A DNA stretch of 64,000 nt from Methylobacterium nodulans ORS 2060 (GCF_000022085.1 NC_011894.1:4393001-4457000), one strand, 5' to 3'. Positions 43,708 to 53,384 are shown, counted from the stretch's first letter. The notes: generated by a model not told the origin, from the sequence alone. Numbers and translations: made by a program.

Positions 43708-45690
43708 ATGGCCGCCGCCGACCCCCGCCGCATGGCCGATGCCATCCGCTTCCTCGCCCTCGACGCCATTGCCCGCGCCGGCGACGGCCACCCAGGCGCC
43801 CCGCTCGGCTGCGCCGAGATCGCGACCGCGCTGTTCACGCGCCACCTCGTCTGCAACCCCGACGATCCGGAATGGCCGAACCGCGACCGCTTCGTGCTCT
43901 CGAACGGCCACGGCTCGATGCTGCTCTACGCAGCGCTCCATCTCGCCGGCTATGCGGGCATCTCCCTCGACGCCATCAAGTCCTTTCGGGAACTCGGCTC
44001 GCCCTGCCACGGGCACCCGGAATTCGCGCCGCATCACGGCATCGAGGCGACGACCGGGCCCCTCGGCCAGGGCATCGCCAATGCGGTCGGCATGGCGGTG
44101 GCGGAAGCCAGGCTCGCCGCCGAGTTCGGTCCCGACCTCGTCGACCACCGCACCTACGCCCTCGTCGGCGACGGCTGTCTGATGGAAGGCATCGCCCACG
44201 AGGTGATCTCGCTCGCCGGCCACCTGCGGCTCGGCAAGCTCACCTTCCTGTGGGACGACAACCGCATCACCGACGACGGCAGCACCGACCTGTCGATCTC
44301 GGAGGATGTGCGCGCCCGCTTCCGGGCGGCCGATTGGCAGGTGATCGACTGCGACGGCCACGACGTGGAGGCGGTCTCGGCGGCGCTCCTCCTCGCCAAG
44401 GGGGACCCGCGCCCGAGCCTCATCGCCTGCCGCACGATCATCGGGCGCGGCCTGCCGCGTCTCGAAGGGCAGCGCGGCGCCCATGGCGGGCGGGTCTTCG
44501 ACAGCGATTGCGCGGAGGCACGGGCGGCCCGCTTCTGGGACCATCCCGCCTTCACGGTGCCGGAGGACGTGCTCGCGGCCTGGCGCGACGGCGCGGGTGC
44601 GCGCAACCGCGCCGCCTATGCGGCGTGGCAGGAGCGCCGGGCGGCGTCGCCTGCCGCGATCCGCACGGAGTTCGACCGCCGCGCGGAGGGGCGCCTGCCC
44701 GACGCGTGGCGCGAGACCCTCGTCGGCCTCAAGCGCCACTGGACCGAGACCGCGCCCGAGCGCCCGACGATCGAGGTGGCGGCCGACATCCTGGCCGCGC
44801 TCACCGAGACGATCCCCGACCTGTTCAGCGGCGCCCCCGACCTCGAGGGGCCGACGAAGCACAAGCAGGCGCTGCCCGCCTTCACGGCGCAGAATCGCGG
44901 CGGGCGCTACCTCCATTACGGCATCCGCGAGCACGCCATGGGGGCGATGATGAACGGCATGGCCGCCCATCGCGGCCTGATCCCGGTCGGTGCCACCTAT
45001 CTGGTCTTCTCCGATTATCTTCGCCCGGCCCTGCGCATGGCCGCGCTGATGGAGCTGCCGGTCATCACGGTCTACAGCCACGATTCGATCGGCATCGGCC
45101 GCAACGGCCCGACCCACCAGCCGGTGGAGTTCCTGGCCTCGCTGCGCGCGATTCCCAACATGCTGGTGCTGCGCCCGGCCGATGCGGTCGAGACCGTCGA
45201 AGCCTGGGAGATGGCGCTCGCGAACCGGCACGGGCCGACCTCGCTGATCTGCTCGCGCCAGCCGCTGCCGCCCCTGCGGCGCAGCCCGGGCGGGGAGAAT
45301 CTCAGCGCGCGGGGCGCCTACGTGCTCGCCCAGGCCGCGGGCGGGCGCCAGAAGGTCACGCTGATCGGTACCGGATCGGAGGTGGCGGTGGCGCTCGATG
45401 CCCGTGCGCAGCTCCAGGCGGAGGGCATCCCGACTTCCGTGGTGTCGATGCCGTCCTGGGACGCCTTCGCGGCGCAACCCGACTCCTACCGTGCGGAGGT
45501 GATCCCGCCCGGCACCGTCCGGGTCGCCGTCGAGGCGGCGGTGCGTCTCGGCTGGGACCGCTGGATCGGGGAGAACGGCGGCTTCGTCGGCATGACGGGC
45601 TTCGGCGCCTCGGGCCCGGGCGAGGAACTCTTCCGCCATTTCGGCATCACTGCGGATGCGGTGGTGCGGGAGGCCAGGGCGCGGCTCTGA
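43708..45690 (+). CDS. transketolase, full length
   Basis: A 660-residue transketolase with all three domains in one chain: TPP domain ([54 protein letters not shown]), pyrimidine domain with [20 protein letters not shown] (catalytic Glu in REHAM) and [17 protein letters not shown], and the C-terminal domain ([17 protein letters not shown]). It follows the TRAP genes by 125 bases and a hairpin, so it may be partly separately expressed. Two transketolases in one locus are unusual and imply two different ketol transfers, or a special substrate for one of them. No frameshift or missing motif. Confidence 0.95.
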   Translation: MAAADPRRMADAIRFLALDAIARAGDGHPGAPLGCAEIATALFTRHLVCNPDDPEWPNRDRFVLSNGHGSMLLYAALHLAGYAGISLDAIKSFRELGSPCHGHPEFAPHHGIEATTGPLGQGIANAVGMAVAEARLAAEFGPDLVDHRTYALVGDGCLMEGIAHEVISLAGHLRLGKLTFLWDDNRITDDGSTDLSISEDVRARFRAADWQVIDCDGHDVEAVSAALLLAKGDPRPSLIACRTIIGRGLPRLEGQRGAHGGRVFDSDCAEARAARFWDHPAFTVPEDVLAAWRDGAGARNRAAYAAWQERRAASPAAIRTEFDRRAEGRLPDAWRETLVGLKRHWTETAPERPTIEVAADILAALTETIPDLFSGAPDLEGPTKHKQALPAFTAQNRGGRYLHYGIREHAMGAMMNGMAAHRGLIPVGATYLVFSDYLRPALRMAALMELPVITVYSHDSIGIGRNGPTHQPVEFLASLRAIPNMLVLRPADAVETVEAWEMALANRHGPTSLICSRQPLPPLRRSPGGENLSARGAYVLAQAAGGRQKVTLIGTGSEVAVALDARAQLQAEGIPTSVVSMPSWDAFAAQPDSYRAEVIPPGTVRVAVEAAVRLGWDRWIGENGGFVGMTGFGASGPGEELFRHFGITADAVVREARARL

Positions 45691-45893
45691 TCCGCGCCCG
45701 CTGGAGCGAAGCCGAGATCCGTCTGGCATTGAGCCGCTTCGCGGCAGGTCCTTGGGCTGGTTCCCGGATCTCCTTCCGCTGACGCTGCAGTCGTCCGGGA
45801 AAGGGGCGGTAAGGGGCGGAGCAGAGCTCCGCGCTGGCCTGAGCGCAGCCGAAATCCGCACGGCGAAGCAAGCAGCCGGATGTCGGATGACCG

Positions 45894-46667
45894 CTACTCC
45901 GCAGCCGCTTCCAGGGCCTTGTCGTAGGCGCCCGACTTCAGGGCGGCTTGGAGCCAGGCATCCACCGCGGCCTTGAAGGCGGGATCGCGGGTCATCCAGT
46001 AGCCCTTGTCCGCGTGGTCGAAGGAATCCGGCACCGCGGCGGGGCAGAGCACGCCCCGGTGGCGCCGGGACTGGTAATCCACCTCGGCGCCGTCCGTGAC
46101 CATCAGGTCCGCGCGGCCCTCCGCCACCTCCCGGAAGATCGTGCGGTTGTCGGGATGCACCCGCACGGTCGCGTGGGGGAAATGGGCAGCTGCGAAGCGC
46201 TCGTTGGTGCCGCCGGGATTGACCACGACCCGCACCTCCGGCCGGTCGATGGCGCCGATCGAGGTGTAGGTCCTGGCGTCGGCGCAGCGCACGATCGGAC
46301 GCTTGCCGTCCGACATCACCGGCACCGAGAAATCCGCCACGGCGGCCCGATCCGCGGTGACGCTGACGCCCCCCATGGCGATGTCGTAGCGGTCGGCGAG
46401 CAGGTCGTCCTTGAGGGACTTCCAGGTCGTCGGCACGATGGTGAGCGAGACGCCGAGGGTGCGGGCGAGATCCTCCGCCATGGTGACGTCGGCGCCCTTC
46501 AGCGTGCCGTCCTCGCGCTTGAGCGAATAGGGGGCATAGTCGCCGGTCAGCCCCACCCGGAGCGTGCCGCTCTCCTTGATCGCGGCGAGCGGCCGGGCCG
46601 CCGCCGGTCCAGCCGCCAGGATCCCGGCCGCCATCGTGGCGATCCCGATCCACCTGCATGCGTCCAT
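45894..46667 (-). CDS. periplasmic PheC-like / SBP family 3 protein
   Basis: A 257-residue protein with a signal peptide (ATMAAGILAAGPAAA) and the fold of family 3 solute-binding proteins (LRVGLTGDYAPYSLKREDG, GGVSVTADRAAVADFSVPVM). The late motif TDGAEVDYQSRRHRGVLC closely recalls periplasmic cyclohexadienyl dehydratases (PheC), which turn prephenate or arogenate into phenylpyruvate or phenylalanine. It stands alone, without ABC permease genes, which fits an enzyme better than a transport receptor. It diverges from an aromatic-exporter-like gene. PheC assignment is likely but not certain. Confidence 0.72.
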   Translation of the reverse strand: MDACRWIGIATMAAGILAAGPAAARPLAAIKESGTLRVGLTGDYAPYSLKREDGTLKGADVTMAEDLARTLGVSLTIVPTTWKSLKDDLLADRYDIAMGGVSVTADRAAVADFSVPVMSDGKRPIVRCADARTYTSIGAIDRPEVRVVVNPGGTNERFAAAHFPHATVRVHPDNRTIFREVAEGRADLMVTDGAEVDYQSRRHRGVLCPAAVPDSFDHADKGYWMTRDPAFKAAVDAWLQAALKSGAYDKALEAAAE

Positions 46668-46779
46668 CGCTCACCCCCGTCGTGCCAGGCTCTGGCTAGC
46701 GGATGTCGGTCCGGCCTGTCCACGGCGTTGCTGCGGCGGTTGACAGGAGGCCGCTTCGCTGGCGTGGAGAAGCCGCACG

Positions 46780-47865
46780 ATGACCATCCGCTCCCACGTC
46801 GCCACGCGCCTCAGCACCTGGCTGTCCCGGAACCGCGCCAAGCTGATCCAGGCCGGCCGCATGACGGTCTCGAGCCTCCTCACCTTCGCGCTCGCCGCCG
46901 GCATGAACCTGCCGCAGTCATTCTGGGCGGTGATCACGGCGCTCATCGTCACCCAGAGCAGCCTCGGCTCCTCGCTCAAGGCCGCGCTCGACCGCTTCCT
47001 CGGCTCGGTCCTCGGGGCCGTGTACGGAGGGGCCGTGGCGCTTGCGATCCCGCATCAGGGCGGCGTGGCGAGCGCGATCGCCCTCGTTGTCGCCGTCGCG
47101 CCCCTCTCGGTGGCGGCAGCCCGGTCGGCGGGCTTTCGCGTCGCCCCGATCACCGCCGTCATCGTGCTGCTCAGCACCACCGGCAGCACGCTCGGGCCCG
47201 TCGCCTTCGCCCTCGACCGCATCCTGGAGGTCGGTCTCGGCTGCGCGGTCGGGCTCGCGGTGTCGCTCCTCGTGGTGCCGGCCCATGCCTCGCGGGCGGT
47301 GCGCGGGCAGGCGGCCCGCACGGCCCGGCTGCTTGCCGAGCAGCTCGATGCGCTCGGGCGGCGCGACGATGCGGCGATCGACGCGCAGGGCCTGCCGCTC
47401 GCGACGCGCCGCAGCCTCGACCGGCTCGAGACGCTGGTGGCCGAGGCCGCCCGCGAGCGGCGCAGCCGGCTCGCCGCCGCACCGGATGCCGAGCCGCTCG
47501 CCCGCACGCTCATGCGCCTGCGCCATGACGCGGTCATGCTGCGGCGGGCGGCGCGGGAGGCGGATCTCGGCCCGGACCTCGCCACGCCCTGGGCCGAGGC
47601 CGCGGCGGCGGCGGCTCGGCGCCTGCGCGCCATCGCCGACGGCCTCGAGGCGGGCACTGCGCCGCCCGGGGACGACACGGTCTTCCCGGCGGCGATCGAC
47701 GCCTATCGGGCCGCCATCGACGACATGCGCCGCCAGCATCTCACGCGTACGCTGTCCTCCGACGTGGTCGGGCGGATCTTCTGGATCGCCTTCTCGCTCG
47801 ACCAGATGCGGCGGAACCTCGACGACCTTGCCGAGCGGGCTGCGGAGAGCGCGGCCTCCGGTTGA
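46780..47865 (+). CDS. FUSC/ArAE-like inner-membrane exporter protein
   Basis: A 361-residue protein. An N-terminal block of about six hydrophobic segments (starting RMTVSSLLTFALAAGMNLPQ, then SFWAVITALIVTQSSLG) is followed by a soluble helical C-terminal half. The WAVITALIVTQSSLGSSLKA segment and the following DRFLGSVLGAVYG are hallmarks of the FUSC / aromatic acid exporter family. Members are half-size efflux proteins for aromatic acids. It diverges from the PheC-like gene across 112 bases; a shared role in aromatic metabolites is inferred. Confidence 0.8.
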   Translation: MTIRSHVATRLSTWLSRNRAKLIQAGRMTVSSLLTFALAAGMNLPQSFWAVITALIVTQSSLGSSLKAALDRFLGSVLGAVYGGAVALAIPHQGGVASAIALVVAVAPLSVAAARSAGFRVAPITAVIVLLSTTGSTLGPVAFALDRILEVGLGCAVGLAVSLLVVPAHASRAVRGQAARTARLLAEQLDALGRRDDAAIDAQGLPLATRRSLDRLETLVAEAARERRSRLAAAPDAEPLARTLMRLRHDAVMLRRAAREADLGPDLATPWAEAAAAAARRLRAIADGLEAGTAPPGDDTVFPAAIDAYRAAIDDMRRQHLTRTLSSDVVGRIFWIAFSLDQMRRNLDDLAERAAESAASG

Positions 47866-47931
47866 GCGCACCGGCCGGGGCGCGGAGCGCGCCAGCTCGC
47901 TTCTGCCAGGCCGCTTCTGCGAAGTCGCTTC

Positions 47932-48551
47932 TCAGACGGCGGCGCGCCAGACCGCGAGCGCAGCCATGCCGAGGAGCCCGCCCGCGACGCCGAAGCGGAT
48001 CCAGCGTCCGCCTGCCGACAGGAGTCGCCGAAAGGCCGGATGCGAGACCAGGAACCCGACCAGGGTGAACCACGTCGCCGCCATCGCGAAGACGATGAGG
48101 CAGGCGAGGGGCGCCGCTTCCGGCAGCAATTCCTGCGCCTCGCCCGCGAAGAAGCCGGCGAAGAAGGAAATCGTCACCGGGTTCGAAGCCGCCGCGACGA
48201 AACCGAGGGCGAAGGTCGCCGCGCCGCGGCTCGGCGCGGGTCGACCGCCGCGCCGGCGGCGCCGGAGAGCATCTGGAGCCCCGCGCGGGCCATCAGCACG
48301 GCGAAGATGGCCGTGCCGAGGATGCGTCCGAGCGGTCCCGCCGACAGCAGGGAGGCGCAGCCGGCCGCAAGCGCCGTCGCCGGGGCCGCGCCGCAGGCGA
48401 TGCCGAGCGCTGTCAGGTCCGTGTCCCGCGCCGAGGCGAGCAGGCTTGCGCGCATCACCACGAGGAAGTTCGGCCCGGGGACGGCCAGGACGAGCGCGTA
48501 GGAGATGGCGAGGGATCCAAGCAGCGAGGGGAGGGTCGATACGTCAGCCAT
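47932..48551 (-). pseudogene. LysE-family exporter gene with a one-base frameshift
   Basis: The N-terminal frame (MADVSTLPSLLGSLAISYAL..., ATG at 48551) runs through LAVPGPNFLVVMRASLLASA and GLQMLSGAAGAA, then goes out of frame. The C-terminal half continues in another frame as FALGFVAAASNPVTISFFAG and ends WRAAV. The two parts together span 620 bases, which is 206 codons plus two bases; this fits a normal LysE protein (about 205 residues) with a single one-base indel near 48200-48245. In LysE proteins the N-P of the SNPVTISFF segment is conserved. Either a recent pseudogene or a sequencing error in a G/C-rich stretch. Confidence 0.8.
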
Positions 48552-48890
48552 CCGGCCTTTCCGCGGGGCAGCGCCCGATGCGCCGCGTGGAGCATTCTTG
48601 AAGCGCATTCCGTTGCGGCAGGCGTCCTCCGATCGAATGAGCCGCGCCGGCCCGAAAGGGCCGGCCCGAGAGGGTGCTGCGCCCGGGATCCCTCGGGCTC
48701 GCATCGTCGTCGGAGTTGGCCCGATGCTGCCGCTGCTCGCGGGTGCGGCGGCCGTCCGGACGCCCATGTCCTGCCGTGGCGGAAAATCCGCTAGAGTGGG
48801 GCCCGTCGGGCCTCGCCGCCCGTCCGCCGGCCGCGACGGCCGGCGCGAGAAGGCGCCGGGCGCGCCGCAAAAGGGAAGGAACGACACGCC
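48552..48890. promoter_or_regulatory. divergent intergenic region
   Basis: No gene seen. It separates the leftward LysE remnant from the rightward acyl-CoA synthetase gene and should hold both promoters. No strong palindrome or sigma motif stands out. AAGGGAAGGA at the right end is the ribosome binding site of the synthetase gene. Confidence 0.3.
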
Positions 48891-50519
48891 ATGCTCGGCC
48901 TGATGCAGGACTGGCCTCTGCTGATCCACCGTGTCATCGACTATGCGGCCTCCCAGCACCGGGACCGGGCGGTGATCTCCCGCTCGGTCGAGGGACCGAT
49001 GCATCGGACGACCTACGGGGCGGTGCGCCTGCGGGCGCTGCGCCTCGCCAAGCGGCTGGAGCGGGACGGCATCCGGCTCGGCGACCGCGTCGCGACGCTC
49101 GCCTGGAACACCTGGCGCCACCTGGAAGCGTGGTACGGCATCACCGGAATCGGGGCCGTCTACCACACCGTGAACCCCCGTCTGTTCACCGAGCAGATCG
49201 CCTACATCATCAATCACGCGGAGGACCGGATCCTCCTCCTCGACCTGACCTTCGTGCCGCTGGTGGAGCGCCTCGCCGATCAGCTGCCGACGATCGAGCG
49301 CTACGTCGTGCTCACGGACGGCGCCCACATGCCGCAGACGAGCCTGCGCAACGCCGTCGCGTACGAGGATTGGATCGCCGAAGCGGATGCGGATTTCGCC
49401 TGGGCCTCCTTCGACGAGAACACGGCGGCCGGCCTCTGCTACACCTCCGGCACCACCGGCAACCCGAAGGGCGTGCTCTACTCCCACCGCTCGAACCTGC
49501 TGCACGCGCTGGCGAATAACGGCCCCGACTATATCGGGCTCGCCAGCCGCGACATCGCGATGCCGGTGGTGCCGCTCTTCCACGCCAACAGCTGGTCGCT
49601 CGCCTTCGCGGGACCGATGGCGGGCGCCTCGCTGGTCCTGCCGGGGCCGAAGCTCGACGGCGCCTCGATCCACGACCTGCTGGAATCGACCGGCGTCACC
49701 GTCACGGCGGCGGTTCCGACGGTGTGGCTCGGCCTGCTCCAGCACCTCGACGCGACGGGCGGCCGCCTCTCCCGCCTGCGGCGCGTGGTCATCGGCGGCT
49801 CCGCCTGCCCGCGGGCGATGACCGAACGCTTCGAGCGCGAATTCGGCGTCAGCGTCGTGCATGCCTGGGGCATGACCGAGATGAGCCCGATCGGCTCCTT
49901 CTGCTCGCTCAAGCCCGAGGTCGAGAATCTCGAGGGCGAGGCGCGCCTCGACCTGAAGATGAGGCAGGGCTATCCGCCCTTCGGGGTCGAGTTCCGGCTG
50001 ACCGGCGACGACGGCCGCGACCTGCCCTGGGACGGCACCACGTTCGGGCGGCTCAAGGTTGCGGGCCCGGCGGTGGCCAGGGCCTATTTTCGCGACGACA
50101 CGCCCATCCTCGACGATCGCGGCTTCTTCGATACCGGCGACATCGCGACGATCGATCCGAACGGCTACATGATGGTCACGGACCGCTCGAAGGACGTGAT
50201 CAAGTCGGGGGGCGAGTGGATCTCCTCGATCGAGCTGGAAAACCTCGCCATCGGCCATCCGGACGTGGCCGAGGCGGCGGTGATCGGCATCGCGCACCCG
50301 AAATGGGACGAGCGGCCCCTCCTCGTGGTGGTGCCGAAGGCTGGCCGCACGCCGGACAAGGCCGACATCCTCGACTTCATGCGCCCGCGCATTGCAAAAT
50401 GGTGGCTGCCCGACGACGTGGTGCTGGTGGAGGAGATCCCCCATACGGCGACGGGCAAGATCCAGAAGACGGCGCTGCGGGAGCGATTCCGCGATTATCG
50501 GCTGCCCAGAGTGGCATGA
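48891..50519 (+). CDS. fatty-acyl-CoA synthetase (AMP-forming)
   Basis: A 542-residue member of the acyl-adenylate superfamily. The P-loop-like motif is GLCYTSGTTGNPKGVLYSHR (about residues 181-200). A5 is HAWGMTEMSP, A7 is DTGDIATIDPNGYM, A8 is the hinge TDRSKDVIKSGGEWIS, and A10 carries the catalytic Lys in TATGKIQKTALRE. The sequence is closest to medium/long-chain fatty acid or methylmercaptopropionate CoA ligases (DmdB-like) common in alphaproteobacteria. It activates a carboxylic acid with ATP and CoA; the chain length is not readable. It is not linked to beta-oxidation genes here. Confidence 0.92.
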   Translation: MLGLMQDWPLLIHRVIDYAASQHRDRAVISRSVEGPMHRTTYGAVRLRALRLAKRLERDGIRLGDRVATLAWNTWRHLEAWYGITGIGAVYHTVNPRLFTEQIAYIINHAEDRILLLDLTFVPLVERLADQLPTIERYVVLTDGAHMPQTSLRNAVAYEDWIAEADADFAWASFDENTAAGLCYTSGTTGNPKGVLYSHRSNLLHALANNGPDYIGLASRDIAMPVVPLFHANSWSLAFAGPMAGASLVLPGPKLDGASIHDLLESTGVTVTAAVPTVWLGLLQHLDATGGRLSRLRRVVIGGSACPRAMTERFEREFGVSVVHAWGMTEMSPIGSFCSLKPEVENLEGEARLDLKMRQGYPPFGVEFRLTGDDGRDLPWDGTTFGRLKVAGPAVARAYFRDDTPILDDRGFFDTGDIATIDPNGYMMVTDRSKDVIKSGGEWISSIELENLAIGHPDVAEAAVIGIAHPKWDERPLLVVVPKAGRTPDKADILDFMRPRIAKWWLPDDVVLVEEIPHTATGKIQKTALRERFRDYRLPRVA

Positions 50520-50614
50520 GGCCGTCTTCCAGCGCGGAGCCGGGAGGGGTTTCCTGTGCGCAGGCCGGCCTCTACTAACCGGAGCATGACCGCACAGACC
50601 CCGCCCCGTCCCGC

Positions 50615-51394
50615 ATGCGCCGCCTGATCATCGAGGAGCCCGTCACCCGGGCCGCGCCGTGGTCGCTTCGCTTCGCGTGGTTCGCGCTCGCCGTCGTGGG
50701 GATCTCCCTGCTGCTGGTGCGCGATCCCCGGGCCGAGACTGGCGCGGCCCTCGCGGCGCTCGGCGCGGGCGTCGTCGTGGCGATCCTAGCGGTGCTCCTC
50801 GCGCTCGGCGCCTTCGTGCGGATCTGGAACGAGGGCGCACGGGGACTGCGCACCGCCGTCGGCGCCCTCTTCCTCGCCGCGCTCGTCCTCGCCTATCCGG
50901 GCTACATGGCGGCGCGGGGGCTGATGCTGCCGCGGCTCACCGACATCGCGACGGATATCGCCGACCCGCCCGCCTTCTCGCGCTCGCGCGCCGCCTATGC
51001 GGCGAGGGCCGGTCGCCTGCCGCCCGACGTCTCGCCGGCCGCCCGCGCGCTGCAGCGGGAGGCCTATCCGCAGATCGCACCGCTCACGCTCGACCTCAGC
51101 GCCGACGAGGCATACCAGCTCGCCCTCAAGGCGGCGGCGAACCGCAAGTGGCAGGTGATCGAATCCTCCCGTCCGGGGGGGCGGATCGGGAACGGGCGCA
51201 TCGAGGCTGTGGTGCGTTCGCGCCTGCTCGGCCTGCCCTACGACGTCACCGTGCGGGTGAGGCCCCGGGCCGACGGCTCCCGCATCGACGTGCGGGCCGC
51301 CTCACGCTACGGCGACCGTGATTTCGGCCAGAACGCCGACCACATCCGCTCCTATCTGGATGAGCTGTCGAACCTCGCGCTCGCCGTGAAATGA
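50615..51394 (+). CDS. DUF1499 membrane protein
   Basis: A 259-residue protein. Three hydrophobic segments lie in the first 110 residues (LRFAWFALAVVGISLLLV, LAALGAGVVVAILAVLLALG, VGALFLAALVLAYPGYMAA). A soluble DUF1499 domain follows, with YPQIAPLTLDLSADEAYQLA, WQVIESS, GRIEAVVRSRLLGLPYDVTV and the ending SRYGDRDFGQNADHIRSYL. The family's function is unknown. It stands alone between the acyl-CoA synthetase gene and a dispersed repeat. Confidence 0.85.
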   Translation: MRRLIIEEPVTRAAPWSLRFAWFALAVVGISLLLVRDPRAETGAALAALGAGVVVAILAVLLALGAFVRIWNEGARGLRTAVGALFLAALVLAYPGYMAARGLMLPRLTDIATDIADPPAFSRSRAAYAARAGRLPPDVSPAARALQREAYPQIAPLTLDLSADEAYQLALKAAANRKWQVIESSRPGGRIGNGRIEAVVRSRLLGLPYDVTVRVRPRADGSRIDVRAASRYGDRDFGQNADHIRSYLDELSNLALAVK

Positions 51395-51433
51395 TGCCGA
51401 CGGTCCAGGCTGCCGACGCAGCGGACTGCTGGT

Positions 51434-51670
51434 ATGAATTCACCACCGGCCGGGCCGACCCTGACGGATGAAACCGGCTGACTGAGCGCTCCCTTCTGGG
51501 GCAGCCCCACCGACCCTCATGCTGAGGTGCAGCCGAAGGCTGCCTCGAAGCACGCCTGACCGCTGGTCCGAGGCTGTGGTGGATGGGAGCACCGGTCCGG
51601 CGTGCTTCGAGGCTCCTTCGGAGCACCTCAGCATGAGGAGCGGGGCGGCTTCCACGCACGCCAGTTTCGA
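51434..51670 (+). repeat. large palindromic repeat, copy C
   Basis: The core (51515-51638, 124 bp) has the same end inverted repeats as copies A and B and the same internal orientation as A. Its left flank shares with copy A the TTCACCACCGGC...GACGGATGAAACCGGC stretch (about 45 bases, nearly identical). It lies between convergent genes. No coding capacity. Confidence 0.8.
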
Positions 51671-51681
51671 TTGAGCCCGCC

Positions 51682-52596
51682 TCACGCGCTCCGGTACTCG
51701 CCCTCCAGCGTGGGCTCCCCGTCGGTGACGGCCCGGCCGCGGCCGACGAGATCCTCGAGATGGGCGAAGACCGACAGGGCCGCCGCACCCGTGAGACGGG
51801 GATCGAGCCCCTGGTAGATCTGCGCCACCAGGGCCGGGATCGTCCTGTCTCCGGCCGCCAGCCGCTCGAGGATGGCCGCCTCGCGGGCGCGGCGGTGATG
51901 GGACAGGGCCCGCACGAAGCGCTGCGGCTCGCGCACCGGGCCGCCGTGGCCCGGCCAATAGACCTGCTCGGAGCGGCCCCTCAGCCGGTCGAGGGAGGCC
52001 ATGTAGGCGCCCATCGCCCCGTCCGGCGGCGCCACGATGCTCGTCGACCACGCCATCACGTGGTCGCCGGAGAACAGCGCCTCCTCCTCCGGCAGCGCGA
52101 AGGCGAGGTGGTTCATGGTGTGGCCGGGCGTCTCGAGGGCCTGAAGCGTCCAGCCCGGCCCGTCGATCACATCGCCGTCGCGCATCTCCCGGTCCGGGCG
52201 GTGGTCGCGATCACCGGCCGCGTCGAGAAGGTTCAGCTCGCCGCCCCGCAGCGCCCGCGCGGGCCGATGAGGCCCGCAGCCGACGATCGGAGCCCCCGTT
52301 GCGGCCTTGAGGGCGCGGGCGCCGGGCGAGTGATCGCGGTGCGTGTGCGTGATGACGATCGCCGCCACGGTCTCCCCGTCGAGCGCGGCGAGGAGCGCCT
52401 TCGCATGGTCCGGATCATCCGGCCCCGGATCGATGACCGCGACGTGGCCGCGCCCGACGATGTAGGTGCAGGTCCCGGTCTGCGTGAAGGGCCCTCCGTT
52501 CGGGCAGACGAGCCGCCGCACCAGGGGGGAGAGCACCTCGATCCGGCCGCTCTGGGGCGCCTCGCGGGTGAAGACCGGCTCTTCGGACTGGTTCAA
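51682..52596 (-). CDS. MBL-fold hydrolase (LACTB2-like)
   Basis: A 304-residue metallo-beta-lactamase-fold protein. The metal ligands are in VITHTHRDHSPGARAL (HxHxDH), LETPGHTMNHLAFAL, and SGDHVMAW; a C-terminal winged-helix part (DPRLTGAAALSVFAHLEDLV) resembles the BLACT_WH domain of LACTB2-type hydrolases or ribonucleases. No ATG lies near the conserved start. A TTG (LNQSEEPVFTREAP) has GAGGAGG 8 bases upstream and is taken as the true start. Substrate unknown; thioester or RNA hydrolysis is possible. Confidence 0.87.
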   Translation of the reverse strand: MNQSEEPVFTREAPQSGRIEVLSPLVRRLVCPNGGPFTQTGTCTYIVGRGHVAVIDPGPDDPDHAKALLAALDGETVAAIVITHTHRDHSPGARALKAATGAPIVGCGPHRPARALRGGELNLLDAAGDRDHRPDREMRDGDVIDGPGWTLQALETPGHTMNHLAFALPEEEALFSGDHVMAWSTSIVAPPDGAMGAYMASLDRLRGRSEQVYWPGHGGPVREPQRFVRALSHHRRAREAAILERLAAGDRTIPALVAQIYQGLDPRLTGAAALSVFAHLEDLVGRGRAVTDGEPTLEGEYRSA

Positions 52597-52741
52597 CCGG
52601 ATGCCTCCTCGCGCGATCCCGGGACACGGGTTAGCGGCGGGCAGGGTGCCTGTCGAGCGGCCCCGCCATGCGGCGATCTGGACCACCCGCGGCGATCACG
52701 CTAGGTTCCGCCGTCCGACGTCCTCCCCCGCGGAAAACGTC

Positions 52742-53146
52742 ATGGCCTATCTGATCGAGTCCGTCGGCTGCATCGGCCCGTTTCTCGCAGACCGCCTGCG
52801 GGAGGCCGGGATCGCCACCACGGAGGCATTGCTCACCCGGGCGGGCGATCCGGACGGTCGGCGGCAGCTGGCGCAGGCGACGGGCATCGACGCGGCGCTG
52901 CTCCTGCGCTGGGTGGGGCGGTGCGACCTGTTTCGCATCCACGGCCTGGCGCGCCCGATGACGGAACTGCTCGAGGCGGCCGGCATCTGCACGGTCGCCG
53001 ATCTCGCGAGGCAGAATGCGGACAGCCTCGTCGATACCCTGACGGCCCTGAATACCGAGGGCGGGTTCTGCGCCGTGACGCCCACGCGCCGCCGCGTGGC
53101 GGAGTGGATCGCGCGGGCCGGCGCATTGCCGCCCGCCTTGGCGTAA
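52742..53146 (+). CDS. DUF4332 helix-hairpin-helix protein
   Basis: A 134-residue protein containing two helix-hairpin-helix-like units (IGPFLADRLREAGIATTEAL at about residues 11-30 and RIHGLARPMTELLEAAGICT at about 65-84). These are typical of DUF4332 proteins, which resemble the DNA-binding repeats of ligases and polymerases. It may bind DNA or act in protein contacts; nothing more can be said. It is single, with AAAACGTC before the ATG rather than a classical ribosome binding site. Confidence 0.75.
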   Translation: MAYLIESVGCIGPFLADRLREAGIATTEALLTRAGDPDGRRQLAQATGIDAALLLRWVGRCDLFRIHGLARPMTELLEAAGICTVADLARQNADSLVDTLTALNTEGGFCAVTPTRRRVAEWIARAGALPPALA

Positions 53147-53168
53147 GGCTTCTCCGTCTGGATCGGCG

Positions 53169-53384
53169 CTAGCCGCGCCGGCGACGGGCGCGCACGGGAA
53201 TCGGAATGGGGGTGGGTTGAGCACCGCCGCGCAGGGCGGCGAGGGCTGCCGCCGCGATCGCAGCGCCTGCCAGCGCGGCGCCTGCCGCCAGCACCGGGGC
53301 CAGCGGACCGGCAGACGCGAACCCGACCAGGAGCAGCCCGATCAGGAGGGCGAGGCCGGCCTGCAGGGCAATGGATCGGTTCAT
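53169..53384 (-). CDS. small two-segment membrane protein, stress-promoter controlled
   Basis: A 71-residue protein: two hydrophobic segments (LQAGLALLIGLLLVGFASAG and LAPVLAAGAALAGAAIAAAA) and a short basic tail ending RARRRRG. Strong GGAGGC ribosome binding site 6 bases before the ATG. An EcfG-type promoter (GGAAC-N17-CGTT) ends about 28 bases upstream of the start, so the gene is likely induced by the PhyR-NepR system encoded 600-1800 bases away. No family recognised. Confidence 0.7.
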   Translation of the reverse strand: MNRSIALQAGLALLIGLLLVGFASAGPLAPVLAAGAALAGAAIAAAALAALRGGAQPTPIPIPVRARRRRG

